The notes under the pieces are model-generated. The model was not told where the DNA came from, searched no databases, and saw only the letters and a program-made list of their open reading frames with translations. 64,000 bases of DNA from Acanthosoma haemorrhoidale (Eukaryota; Arthropoda; Insecta; Hemiptera; Acanthosomatidae): positions 83,659,189 to 83,723,188 of the forward strand of contig OV884009.1 of assembly GCA_930367205.1 (NCBI GenBank). The letters are read 5' to 3'. The translations under genes and the position numbers were made by a program. This document shows positions 1 to 12,100 of the stretch, in pieces; positions within the stretch are counted from its first letter, which is position 1; each line of letters starts with the position of its first letter.

Positions 1-1829
1 ACTTGAGTATTTTCCATGGCGGTGTTCAATCCATGGATTAAATGAATGCAACTGGGAGTAGGAAATCAATCTCACAGCAAAGAGTATAATTGGTTTATTT
101 ATTGATTAGCCAAATGGAGAAGATCTATTATCAAAGGAAATAATAATAAAGTATAACAAAGAAAATTCAATTCTGGCTTGCGAAAAAGAAACATGACATG
201 ACACAGAAAATAACGAAGTAAAATAAAGTTTAAACCTCAAAAAGAAATAAAAATTAAATATTTAAAAGCATTCCAAGAATAAATTGCAACGTTATAAAAA
301 AAGAGGAAAATAAAAAAAAAAGTCAGTAAATATTAAGTTAAAAGAAAATCTTGAAATTAATACAAACCAGATTACATAGCAGATAAACTTAAAATAAGGT
401 ATAAGGTTCCGGTGTCCCAGTGATACATATATTTAACACACATTCTTGAAAAAGTGAGGGAAACGAGGGAGGAAACCAGGTGTTGGCATTAAGGCAGGGG
501 AAGGAGATCACGAAAACAATTAAATATTTTAAGGGCAAAAGGTCTGACCCATGGTGTTCCCTACATTTTTGACGATATAGTAAAAGGTGATAGGGCGATC
601 ATTTGAGCTCTTCTGCTTCACCACAGTAGCAAATGAAATTCAATGATATTCTGGAAAATCATGTTCTTGTATCTTTTTCCAACCCGAACTGTTTCGTCGC
701 TATTTTCGTTTAATTACTCTACGACAGGAGATTGGGTGTGAGATCAGGCAGTAAGACTACGGTACTGTGAGCTCAAAGAGCAGGTCAGGGGTCTGTTATT
801 AAATCCTGTTACTGTGGTTGGTAACACTGCCCGTGGAGCAGCCCTTAGAAACAGTGATACTGACATCAACCACAAATAACAACGTATCGATTTGACGATC
901 ATCCCACAGACCCAAAACAAAAACCAAAATGTTTCGTAGCCTTAAAAAAATATACGACTTAGAGAGTAATAGAGAATGAGTGCTCCAGGTTCAGTAGACT
1001 CACCAATATTTGGCCATTTTTAAAAAATCAAATTTTTCTCAAATATGTGAAAACGGAATAAATGACGTAGAACGTGAAGAAAACATACCTTGTGATATAG
1101 GTCAACTCCTTTGTCATCCCAAAATGAGTATATTTCGATAAACGATCGCAAAATATCTTGGAATTTATTTTTGTTTACTGCCTCAAATGTCTCTACTACA
1201 ATAGTAAAAACAATGGCAACAAACTAAATCTCAAATAACTTCTGTGATGTGACGTGAAAACTCATGAAGGTCAGAGAAAATCCCGTTACTTAATAGAGAA
1301 TTTGTTCACGTTTATTATCACCCCCTTTCGTACATTGCGTTAACCGATACGTTTGAATCGTAAATAGGGTGGTTTTAAAATGTTCTTATAAACTTATTCA
1401 GATAAGTTCGATTATCATTAAAGCCACTATCGTGGAACACACGCACACATACAGGTGAAATACCGTTGTTTATTACTCGTTTAATAGCTTGTCCCTTCAG
1501 GCATGACAAAATATCTAGAGATAGTTTTGACGCAAAGTAAGGCCAGGTGGTAGTCGCGTAATTCTCTTTGGATCAATTACATTACTATGGAAAAATAACT
1601 ATTTGTATTTACTTATTTTTTAAATCAGTTCAGACACTGAAAAACAAACTGAAATAATGGCAAAAAAATAAAAAAGTAAAACAAATCAAAATCGGCATAG
1701 GATCGAGAGAATTTAGGAATCGTTAATTTTGGCTCTCAAAATTGTATTTTGTGGAATGCCTTTGGATTTATTTCTAAGTTACCGTATTTGTATTTCAAGT
1801 GTATTTTTTTTCTGTAATAATTTGTATAT
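1..1829. other. No gene seen
   Basis: AT-rich sequence. I looked on the minus strand for the next cyclase exons (HNOBA, coiled coil, catalytic) and found no frame with the expected motifs. Confidence 0.5.
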
Positions 1830-2535
1830 GTAATTGGGCAATAAGTAATTATGTTCAATGTTCTCATTCATACCATATTTACAAGTCTTCATTTACTTGC
1901 TCATTCATACAGCATTTACAAAGAGCCATGAGACCTCCCAAATCCACATGGTTGTCACCCTTCTCGCATGGGAAAGAGGAAGGTGAGTCTTGGCAAGTCC
2001 CCCATGCTCCTCCATCAGCCACTTCACCGGATACTAGCCAGCAGAGGCTAATGAAGAGCGTGAGAGCCACAGATGCTCAGGATATGAATGGAGAAACTGG
2101 TCATTGCCAGGATTCTCTCTGTCACGTATTTATAGCAGGTCACGAGACCACTACCGCTTTAGTCTCCGAGGAAGTTATAGGGATATGCGGCGCAGCGTAA
2201 TTAATGACTGTGCTTGGGGATTTGAGTGGTTAGATAGGTTTCGATGAAATTTCATGAACTTGGAAGGGATGAGTTCAAGGACATATTAAGATTGTTATGA
2301 AGAGTTTTGTTGCTGACGTGATAAGGGGGATTGACTATTGTTCTCTGGACTTTGAAAGGATTGTAGTTGTTCGGGATTGAAAGTATTGGATAAGCTTGAT
2401 GCTTGACTTGTTTGCTGTCCCCCATAGCTCTATATATACATACATAGTATATCTAGATTGACTTTAGTATAACTTTGTAAATTAGTAATTTATTTTCTAT
2501 GGAGAGATGCGATGTCCTCCTTAATTATTAAGTAA
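1830..2535 (-). mobile_element. Jockey-like LINE 3' end, copy 1
   Basis: Same family and arrangement as the copy at 21.9-22.7 kb: TTGGGCAATAAGTAATT tail, CATTTACA repeats, the CCAAATC(C/T)ACATGGTTGTC block at 1938-1960, ACTTCACCGGATAC(G/T)AG at about 2024, GTCTCCGAGGA at 2161, and ATTTCATGAACTTGGAAGGG at 2248. The minus strand beyond 2200 has eroded RT C-terminal sequence ([27 protein letters not shown]). Several stops. Open frames on either strand of the UTR part (for example 1799-2200 plus) look incidental. Confidence 0.8.
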
Positions 2536-2637
2536 AATATTTGAAATAATTTTTTGGGCATAAACTTGGTTACACGTATATCTTTAGAATTCCACTTTGA
2601 TGGGATTATTGTTACGTCGAATGTTATAGTAGTGCCA

Positions 2638-2714
2638 CGTCCTTATGGTCTAATGCTAGATTACTGGGGAGCCCCGGGATCGATCCATGCCTCACCCTAA
2701 GGATTTTTTTTTTG
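2638..2714 (+). repeat. tRNA-Glu-like pseudogene or head of a tRNA-derived SINE
   Basis: TCCTTATGGTCTAATGCTAG (starting at about 2640) resembles the 5' half of tRNA-Glu with the Pol III A box. CCCGGGATCGATCC (2674-2687) resembles the T arm with the B box. The ends TCCTTA and TAAGGA (2698-2703) can pair as an acceptor stem. About 8-10 nt of the anticodon region are missing, so it is not a functional tRNA. It is followed at once by a run of T (2704-2713), a Pol III terminator. Confidence 0.6.
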
Positions 2715-2961
2715 TTTAGGTCGGTGTTGACTTACGAGGATAAATGTGTGGAGCTACTTGAACAAAGAAGTAGCGAATCCGGTTTAGAAAACAGAATTTA
2801 AGATTTAGAGGTAACGCTCAGTGTTAACCAGACCAGGTCTCAGTGCCACCTACCAACTATGGCAACACCCTTCAATCGGTCCTTCAGTTCAGGTGTAACG
2901 CCATTTATTGTTTTGTTTTTTTGATATAGTACTACTTTCATATCTTCATATAGACTCGATT

Positions 2962-3635
2962 TTTCGAACTGTTTAAAAACAAACCTCTCGATTCCTACGA
3001 TGTACAAGCTAGGAGGAATCAAAGAACTGTGGGTATGGTTCAACCAAAATTATAAAAAATTTGAATTATTTCAACCTTTGACGAGTCAATTTTTTATTTA
3101 TCGAGCAGTAAAAAAACAGCTAATATTCTAAAATACGAGCTATGTCTGTTAAATATGATATTTAATAGTTATGTTATTAACGATCTATCGGCAATACAAG
3201 CCCGATTTATTTTTCCTATCTCTTTTTTAAAATTATGAAACGGATCTTGGAAAAATATATTTGCAGTAAAACCAAAACTAACGCCATTGAAGGTTAAAGG
3301 ATGTTGCAGCTATTAACTTGAAGGTGATTGTTAGTGCGGATCCCTGGATTGAGGGTGAGGCTCTTAGAGAAAATGTTATTTGCGTGCCAACGGGGTTGAG
3401 TCATGCTACGGGCCTAAGTGTTAGTGTCATCCTGCCCACTACACTAACGAGTTATTATAAACAGAGTAAAAATAGCATGATTTGCTATAGAAGTATGTAT
3501 TCGCAAACTTATTGCGTGTGTACTAGGTGTGTTCGAACTGTTTAAAAACTAACCTCTTGATTCATAATTGTCTAAAAGCTTGTACATGCGAAATTACAGG
3601 AGAAATTAAAGAACTGTTCAATCAATTACACACTC
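2962..3635 (+). repeat. Pair of imperfect direct repeats flanking about 500 bp
   Basis: TCGAACTGTTTAAAAACAAA at 2962 recurs as TCGAACTGTTTAAAAACTAA at 3533. Both are followed by CCTC(T)TGATTC, a diverged middle, and an AGGAG(A)AAT(T)AAAGAACTG tail (about 3015 and 3600). Each repeat is about 80-100 bp. The stretch between contains an unremarkable 75-codon plus-strand frame (3318-3545) that I do not recognise. Could be a relic of an element with short direct terminal repeats. Confidence 0.5.
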
Positions 3636-3639
3636 ATTA

Positions 3640-6600
3640 CCCGTTATACTTAAAAAAAAAAAGTGAAAAATACTTACGGTGCTCTTATACTCATAAATAA
3701 GTATGTTATTTATTTAGTTGCTACGCCCGAAAGAAGACTTTTTATTCAGATCTCATTTCATGTAGTTTTAGAGAAAATATTAAGAGTTTGGTTCATCGAG
3801 ATTTCAAATTACCAAAATCGAATAACTAAGAGTTTATATTTTTTATTATGTAATATTATAATAAAGGATTATACTACTTACTGTAGCAATGCTGAGAAAT
3901 TGCGTTACTAAGAAGCAACAAGTTTGTGGAAATTGAGAGTAAATATTAAATATTTTCAAAATTTGAATTATAGAGATGGGAAGTGGCTCCGCTTCGAGCT
4001 TCGTATTTCCCAGCGCAAAATACACAGGATTTTTACGATTTACCAAAGTGACCAGCTGAGGGGTTCGTACTCTCAAGATGTTGATTTCAGAACTCCTTGA
4101 AATTCGGTGATTAGTTTTTGGATAATATATAATAAAGAGAAGGAAAGATAAAAACATTAGACACATGGAGAGTCGGGCTTTCCCCTGAATTTCGAAATCT
4201 CTGAAGTCCCAGCTCAGTTCGAGATTAAGAATAGTAACGTAAACTGTTACTAAAGGTTGAAAGTTCTGATTTTTTGTACGGGGTTACAAAGATATTCCAA
4301 AATACGAAATCTTGAAAGCTTCCTTTCTAGTCTGAAGCAAAAAATAATATTTAATGCCTAGCCGATCTAATAAAACAAAGTAACGCTAACGCAAATACTT
4401 TGATACGGTAAAAAAGAAGAAAAGAGCTTTCATATAAGAGCCATTTCGTAGCACGCTCCAGTTACAATATGTGTCAAACAATGAACTTTTTGTGGCATAC
4501 ATATGAATAAAAATATTCTTTCAAAAATAATCCACTTATGTGTTTTTAATAATGCTCATCGCTTTAACATTAATCTAAGTTAAAAAATATATATACGGAT
4601 CAATTATCGGCAAATCTCTCGTATTTACTTGGAGAGACATTGATGTTGTGGATTCGTGGAAATGCTTAAGTGATTATTGCCGAAGCCGAACTTTGAAACG
4701 GGTACGCGTTGATTTTGATTTTTTTATCCGCCTGCTTGAATGTAATTCTGTAACGTTCGATAAAATCATTGAAGCAATCTGAACAATGTTTATTATTCCT
4801 CAAGAGTTCTCAAGTCGCAACGCAAAAGATAATAAATGTTTTAAGTTCTGAACAGCTTAAAATAATAATGTTTGGAGTGCTAACAATAGATCTGAGCTTT
4901 GTTCTGACAATCCCGATTTCATAAAGTTATTAAAACAAATGTCATTCACATCTATTCATTTGTGTATTTTTAGTTCATAAAGTCTTGACAAGTGCCCATA
5001 GGTCCATTATTATTTATAACCTAATCACATCAGTGTAATTTATACTATATATATATTTTTTTTTTGTCAGCTAGCATGCTCATTTGTTCTTTTTCGCTCT
5101 AGAGGAGAACAAATTCTATATAAACTAAAACATACTCTTTTAAATAAAAAAAATGGACCGACTATTTTATTTGAAGTGCTATATGAATGTTTTGTTAACA
5201 GATTGGTGAATTTTGCAAATTCATGATTTGCCTTCTATGGGTTCGCCCCCCCCCCTTGTTTGACAATCAGTTTGGCCTCACCGGAAAGAGGTGGGTATAT
5301 CGCAACCGTATCCAAACCCCCTAGCTCTTTCCATGGAGCCTTTTCACCCCTGCAATAGATCCTTTTCTTTTCCGAGCCGGCAAGGACAAATTCTTTTTCA
5401 GTCGACATGCCACGTCATAACACAATGTTTCACAGAGAAATGTCAACTCAACCACCTAGAACAGAAAAGTTGAAGCAATGTTTGCTACTCGGGTCAGTTG
5501 TAGCAAGTGCCATAGAGAAGTAACAAAAATCAAAACTTAAAATTGATTGAGAAATCATTGCCGATCCCGAAAGGAGAGTCATTCGTCTCATCATTAATTT
5601 CGTATTTTGTCTTTCTGTGTATTTGTCTGTGTATATATTCTACATTTTTTAATTTCACATTTTACAAAAACCTGAAATGGGCTGATTAGTTTTGGTTAGA
5701 ATAGAATAACAGTAGGATGGTCCTGGAGCTCAACATTTTCTACATAGTATTCCAATCTTAAGATAGGTAGCTCTTTTAAGTAACTCACTTAATTCTTATG
5801 ATTTGGGCACAGATTCCCTTCGGTACAAAAAAATCATTCATTACACGAGGATGGCACTGGTAAGACATTTAATAAAAGAAGTGTTTTGTACTTGTCTAGG
5901 ATGTACAAATTACATTATAGGTACTATTTTATTTACAGCAATTAAAAGGGAAAAAAAATTGGCAAGTTTCACTAACTTTTCTCAATTCCTATCTCAAAAG
6001 CCATAACATTATTAAATTTCTTCTTTTTATCTGTGGTTAAAAGCACATTGAAGATTGTAATCCTAAATTAATGAAGTTCCAAAAAATAAAGTTACGAGAT
6101 TCAATAATAAAACAACGATAAAGATAGCGGTGCGGGCTTCTAAGAATGTGCAACTTGTTCTTGCCAGAAGGCATCGAGTTAGCTGCTAGTATGTAAAGCT
6201 TTTAAGAAAATCCAATTGGATCCACTTTAAAATAGAAATATTATTTTGTGAAAATCTAATTATTAAGTACATAATCAAAATAGAAAAATTTTAAATGGGG
6301 TATTGATTAGTCTGTTGTACGCGATTTTCTAAATCCCACGAAAACCTATCCGCTCATCGAAATCGTCCTGTCTACCCCTTATCCAGTAAGACTCACCCTT
6401 ACAATCCTCCTCGTTACCTAAAACGGCGGTGGCCTCGCGCTCTGTTGTAAATATTTAAGTATACCATTGAGTCCAGGCACTGCCCATCATACCCATTCAT
6501 GTGGCTCTCTTTATTTCTTTGTCGTCTTTCCAACTTTTTGAAATGTTTGGAAAAAGAGGTGGTGAGAGTTCTGCTGCTTCCGGCCCTTCCACCTGTATGC

Positions 6601-8945
6601 TGGGGGATTTGACTTGGATTGGGGGGGGGGAGCTCCTCAGCCAGATGTGTATGTACATATTGTATAAATGTTGATGCATGTGAAATTTAATTAGGTACAC
6701 ATGATTTCTTACATAGAAATTAGTAATACTGTACACGCAAATTATAATTTAAAAAAAAAAATCTTTAGTGGAGTTAGCCCGTATTTTTTAAAATTTAAAT
6801 GAGCAATCAAAAACCTATGTGAATTTCAGAGTTCAATCGATTTTTAATGCCTGTTGTGATTCTTTTATAAAATGTTTGTATTTTGGAATATTTAATGATT
6901 TGAACAAGCGTTTTTGCAAAAGACAAAAACAAATTCCAAAAATGGTTTTAATACATCAAAATTGTATGTAAAGTGTAAGATAACTTAATGTCACACGTAG
7001 TAAATATGATTCTGTCAAACGCGATAAAAATAAGGAAATCTAGTACCAAACGTCAAAAGTGTCATCTTTACATTAACATAATATTTAATGACATTTCACA
7101 TTTTAAATTTAAATTATAAACATTGTTTTGTAAATAACAAAGGAACAAGATAAATTTAGACATTATACAAATGTTTTCAATTAAATCCAGAACTATTCAA
7201 GAAGAAAAACTTTAAGGAATTGATGGGGAAAAAACATAAATATCTATTTTTACATGGTAAGAAAAAAGAAATATCACATTAAAATTAATAAACTAATTGA
7301 ACTACTTTTCTTGTAATATTTTTTTCTTCTTTTTGAGTTTTCAATGTATTTGGATTCATTTATTATCATTTTCTCTATATTCATGCATAAGAGGATGCAG
7401 GTAGATACAAATCGTGAAGAACAACAATAATTTGTTTAAGTTCAAAACGAAGCCTCGCGGAGTACCTGCGAGAACCTCTTGGTAGACAAGATGTGGGTTT
7501 GAACGATAAGACTGAATAATATTTAGCAGGTATTTTGAAACATCTATTTTGCTACGTGCAATTACACCCACCAGCAGATAGTTTGAAACGTCGATTTTGT
7601 TGCTTGTACTTTCGCTCACCAAGCTAAACTTACCAAAATCCTGCGAATTTTTTTGTAATTTGACCAAGGGATGCATAGAGAGGTGGTTCGATTTCAAGTT
7701 AAACTGGCACCTAGCAACACGGCGACTGAAATAAAGAAAAGCCGAAAGACGTATTTGGCAATTGGCAATTGGCTTACGGTTGCATTATAATTTTTCTCTT
7801 TCGTGTTGCGTGTGATGCACTGTCAATTTAGTCTTTAATTTGAAAAATTGTATACATATTTATTGTAAACATCTATTATACATAATAAGAACATTTCATG
7901 AAAATTAAGTAACACTTCTGTTCTGTTGGTTAGATTTTGAGAATTCACTAGGTGATGTATATCATATCACCTATACTGATTATGTAAATCTTACTGGTGA
8001 TGTAAATCTTATTGTTGCTGTAACAGGCGTGTTTATATACTGTCCAACTAATCACATTCACCAACTCCTCATTGAGAAAACAAACTTTCAGGTGTTCATC
8101 CTATTACAAATTTTACGTTTTGGTCTTCAAAATGATATGGGTCATGCCAAGAGAAAGGTAATTTTCGTGTAGCAGCCCCATCAAAGCTGCCCTTTCATGC
8201 GTAAAATGTTTCAAAACATAATATGAAGTAGGGTATGTTTATACGTATGATGAAATTCATGATAAACAATACAACAAATATAACTTGTTTAAAATATTTA
8301 CAGCCACTAACAATTATGAAAACTCAAATATAAATAGTTAATTTGCTCTTCGATTTCATGTATACCGTACCTGTTTTAATTTGTTCTCCTTCTCTATTTT
8401 TTCTTTTTTCTTTTCGCTTACTTTTCAATAAAATTTTTAAATAAACAAAATTATTGAAAATATGTTTTTCTTTACTGTATTAATTTTTATATTCAAACAC
8501 GATACTTCGACAAAAACAATTATTTCATAATTTGTTTTATTGTGCCAAGGTAATTAAAACTACATGTGAAGGATTATTGTAACTATTTAAAAATTTAATA
8601 ATTAAAGCGTTTTATAACACTCATTAGTAATTATGACAAGAATACTAAAAAAAAAATTAGTGTTAGGCTTTTAAATACTATTTTGATATTTAGCCTAAAT
8701 CGTTACATAGTACTTGAATTTATCTTCTTTTTCTTCAACCATGTTTTTCTGAAATTCTTGGTGAACCTAACCTAAAAATAGTATTTTGATTTTTCAAAAT
8801 CTCTAAAACCATTCAAATGTATTATATCATGGTTATTGTTCATTAATATATGCAACATGTTGATAAATTAAATGATCCCTTTTAAACAATCCAGACAAAT
8901 AATTAGCAACAACAACAACAAGCAAACATGCATACAACAATAGTT
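3640..8945. other. No gene seen, probable cyclase intron 6
   Basis: Mostly AT-rich. GC-richer islands at 5290-5480 and 6340-6660, each next to a run of C or G (about ten bases, near 5247 and 6621), look like worn repeats but I cannot name them. An AAC-rich microsatellite lies at 8907-8923. Confidence 0.4.
7356..7697 (-). other. Open frame with internal repeat, unrecognised
   Basis: A 113-codon minus-strand frame containing SNKIDVSNYLLVGVIARS followed by KIDVSKYLLN: a short tandem duplication (about 57 bp, diverged) within 7520-7610. It is flanked by GC-richer sequence than the AT-rich surroundings. No family recognised, probably a repeat fragment. Confidence 0.2.
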
Positions 8946-8947
8946 AC

Positions 8948-9104
8948 CGTTGCAGATGGCTCTGGATTCAGCGCGTCTTGTCTTGGGCACTACCTCTCCC
9001 TCTTTCTTGATCTCAGTTATCAAAAACTGCACATGATCGCATTCTGCCTTGTCTTTGATTATCTTCATCTCGATCTCTGTGTTGTGCAGCTTGCTGGCCA
9101 CCGT
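8948..9104 (-). CDS. Gycbeta100B: sGC beta-1 exon 6 (residues 151-202, end of HNOB and linker)
   Basis: 157 nt (52 codons plus one base). Acceptor CTGTTTCAG; donor GTAACT after the G of a split codon. It encodes [15 protein letters not shown] then [20 protein letters not shown], followed by a charged linker ([17 protein letters not shown]). The VASKLH start matches the end of the HNOB domain. The ECDHVQFLI segment is closer to the vertebrate beta-1 form than to the long insertion I recall in flies. The next exon was not found in 1-8947, so it is probably off the left edge. Confidence 0.93.
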
Positions 9105-12100
9105 CTGAAACAGTAACAGTACGATCAGCGTTTTATGAGCTTAAAACCAGAAGGTTTTTTTATTTTAAAACTTAATTATTAATTTGCAAAGCTGGACGAT
9201 GTGGGCTCCAGTTTTGTCATTATCTATAACGAAGCAAGTTGTGGATAAGACTACCAATCTAAAATTTTAAGCGTATATAGTACACATTCTAAACCTTGCC
9301 TTTAGTCAATTTAATTTAACCAAGTGCGTAGAAACAATATAGAGAGAAACTAACAAGATTATTAAAAACTAAAACATTAAATAACGCGTGGGGGGATAAA
9401 CATAGGGTTTGTGGTGAGTTTCTTAAAAACTTATTAAATGACTGAATTTTTTTTTTTTTATTTCGAAAATATTACTAAAATATTATTATTTGTTGACCTA
9501 AAATGAACATTTTTTTATACCCCTTATTTATGTAACTGTGGAAAAGACTTCCACACCTTTTGAAATATTTGTTTGCTGGGACGATAAAAAAAAAAAAAAT
9601 TAATAGCTGCATAGAAGAGATAAGATATTAACAAAAGAAACAAATACACACTTTAAAACTTAACTGCTTAAACTTAAACCAACAAGCACAGACGTACTGT
9701 CTATGAAATGAACTTAATATCATTGTTGCGGCAACTTCGCTGCTGCCAACACTATCAGAAGTTACACTCTCCTTTGCTCTATGCAAACCGATGTTATATG
9801 TAAATAATTTATGTTCAAAACCGATTGTTATATGTACGCGAAATTAATAGTACCGCGGTGCAAAATGTCAATATATTTTTTATTCGATAAAACTAGCTGA
9901 CCGGATGATTCACAGGTTACCACAAAGCAAATAATCGCGTGTCCGATTCACTTAGTATCTCACCATTCCTTGCCCACTAGATCTAGTTACGGTGCTGTAA
10001 GGCTCCACGACCTTCCCAGTGAAAATTCCTTTTACCTGTTTGACTAGCATCTTTTAGGGGGGAGGTACTCCTTCCACACGGACCCCGGCTTCTGGGGTAC
10101 CACAACTTTCATTTTGGAGCACCTCCAGCCTTGCAGTCTGGCTCTTTCCGGTTTACTTGGACTTGGAGGAAGTCTATTTTTCAGTTCGGTCTTATTTATA
10201 TTAATTATATTATAAGAGTTTACTTATTGTCAACAACTGTTTTTATTTTGCATGTCTTAGAGAAGCTAGTTTGTAGAAAAAACCGTCAGTAACTTATGAA
10301 CCTGGAACATTCATAGGATGGCGAGCTCCAGAACCTCCCTAAGAATGGACACTGGCCTTCTTAAACAAAGAGAAGAAATTCTGTTATGTAGAAATCTTGG
10401 AGCAAGAGGAAGGCGCAGGTATACCGCAGCTCACTCAGACAACTTATCGCCCCTAGACTATGTACAAACTTCTGGTACTAGTTTATAGCAGCTTTATTTT
10501 ATTTAGACCTAATTAGTAAGAACTGGAGGTTCAGTAAGTTAAGTAACTCTGTTAAAACACAATCTTCAGTTAATAATGTATTGTGTTAATGGTCATACAA
10601 TATTCATATTAGTAAATAAAATATATGTCAAAGGGCTCCGTTTGTTTTCCTTAATGATCCTGCAAGTACCGAATTTTTTTCTGATTAATTACACAATTAT
10701 TGAATTAATTCATTAGTATAATTAGCATTAAGTTGCTGTAGCGCGTCTTATTAAATATAAGAATATATTAATAAGCTAATTATCTCTCAATCTCAATCTG
10801 AAGTCACAGTAAGGATCGTTATATCATAGTGTTTCGACAGACATAGTTTTACAGAAATTTTCTCTACAATATTAAAATATACTGTGATTTAATTGTTAGC
10901 AGTGATTATATAAATGTGTTGCAGAGTTTGGTTCATTAAAAAGAGTTGTTAGGTTTTCATCAAATATATTACGGACTTTATGACATAGGAGTAGTATGGT
11001 CCTTGAGTGAAAAGGAGGCTGTCGTCTGTTTAAAACACTTTTTTTTATCACCCTTACACCCAAACCATTTTCCAGTGCATTTAATATTTAAATATGTTCA
11101 ATTTTATTATTAATATATCTCGTAAACTAGCAGATCTAGATATGTGCCTGTAATCTTATTACAATCCAATAGCTTTGAGATCAACCAAAAATTAGGAAAA
11201 AATATTTAGGTACTCACAAGTTTCACCCAGAAATGTTCAATAAATGTTTACCTTTAGCTGTCATTTCGAATAATACAATTTTTTTATGAAACTGTTGAAA
11301 CTTTTTGAACAATTATTAGCAACTCTACTTAACATGAATTAATATTGTTGGACCATTACTTGTGAAATCACTTTCTATGAATTATTATGGTATAATTGCT
11401 TGCTCGTTAGGCATACGCTAAATTAAGTTAATACGTTCATAACTACTCTTAGGACGAGATTTCGCGCATGACATTAAAGTTATTTTGGTCACTAGATCAA
11501 TACAAGGCCCTTCAAGCCTAATTCAAAGTCAATTTTCACGCTCAAGTCAATTTGGGACGTTTTATTTTTTGAGCACTTCAAATTTTTCGTGGATCTCACC
11601 TGCCTTCATTCAGTCGAACGGGGTATGTTTGAAGGAGGTGCGGAGAACTCTGTTCTAGAATTTCGGGAGCGTTTTTAGAGTGTTAGGACTTAGATACTTG
11701 AATAGTGGGGTCCCGTACATCAAAGCAGGTCTCAGGACGCTCTGGTAAATCAGCAGCTTGAGGCGTACTGATAAAGCCGGACTGTGAAGTAGGTGTCCTA
11801 GGCTGTAGAACTTTTTCCTAACACTCGTGTGTCGTGAACGACAAGTGTCTACCGAGGGTAATCCCAAGGTAGCATATCTTGTTGCTCACGCTCGCCGTCT
11901 AAGACGAAGGATTTAGATAACTTCTTTCTTTCAGATTTATAACCAAATATAATTCCTTGCGTCTTGGCCGGGTTGACTTTGATGTTGACGGCGTCGAGTT
12001 TCTCAGCAATGTGTTGACTGGTGCTCTCAGCAAATTTTAGGGCTCTGGTGGGATTGATGCTAGTGCTGTAGACACCTATGTCGTCTGCATACGCCGATAC

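Noticed and set aside
1799..2200. 133-codon plus-strand frame, and related plus-strand frames at 21932 and 29919; also similar 63-codon minus frames at 1879 and 29846
   Set aside because: All lie in the 3'UTR of the jockey-like LINE copies and resemble each other only because the copies share ancestry. They sit beyond the RT stop codon, and copies differ by frameshifts.
3846..4166. 106-codon minus-strand frame
   Set aside because: Low-complexity AT-driven composition, no recognised motif, no splice or promoter context.
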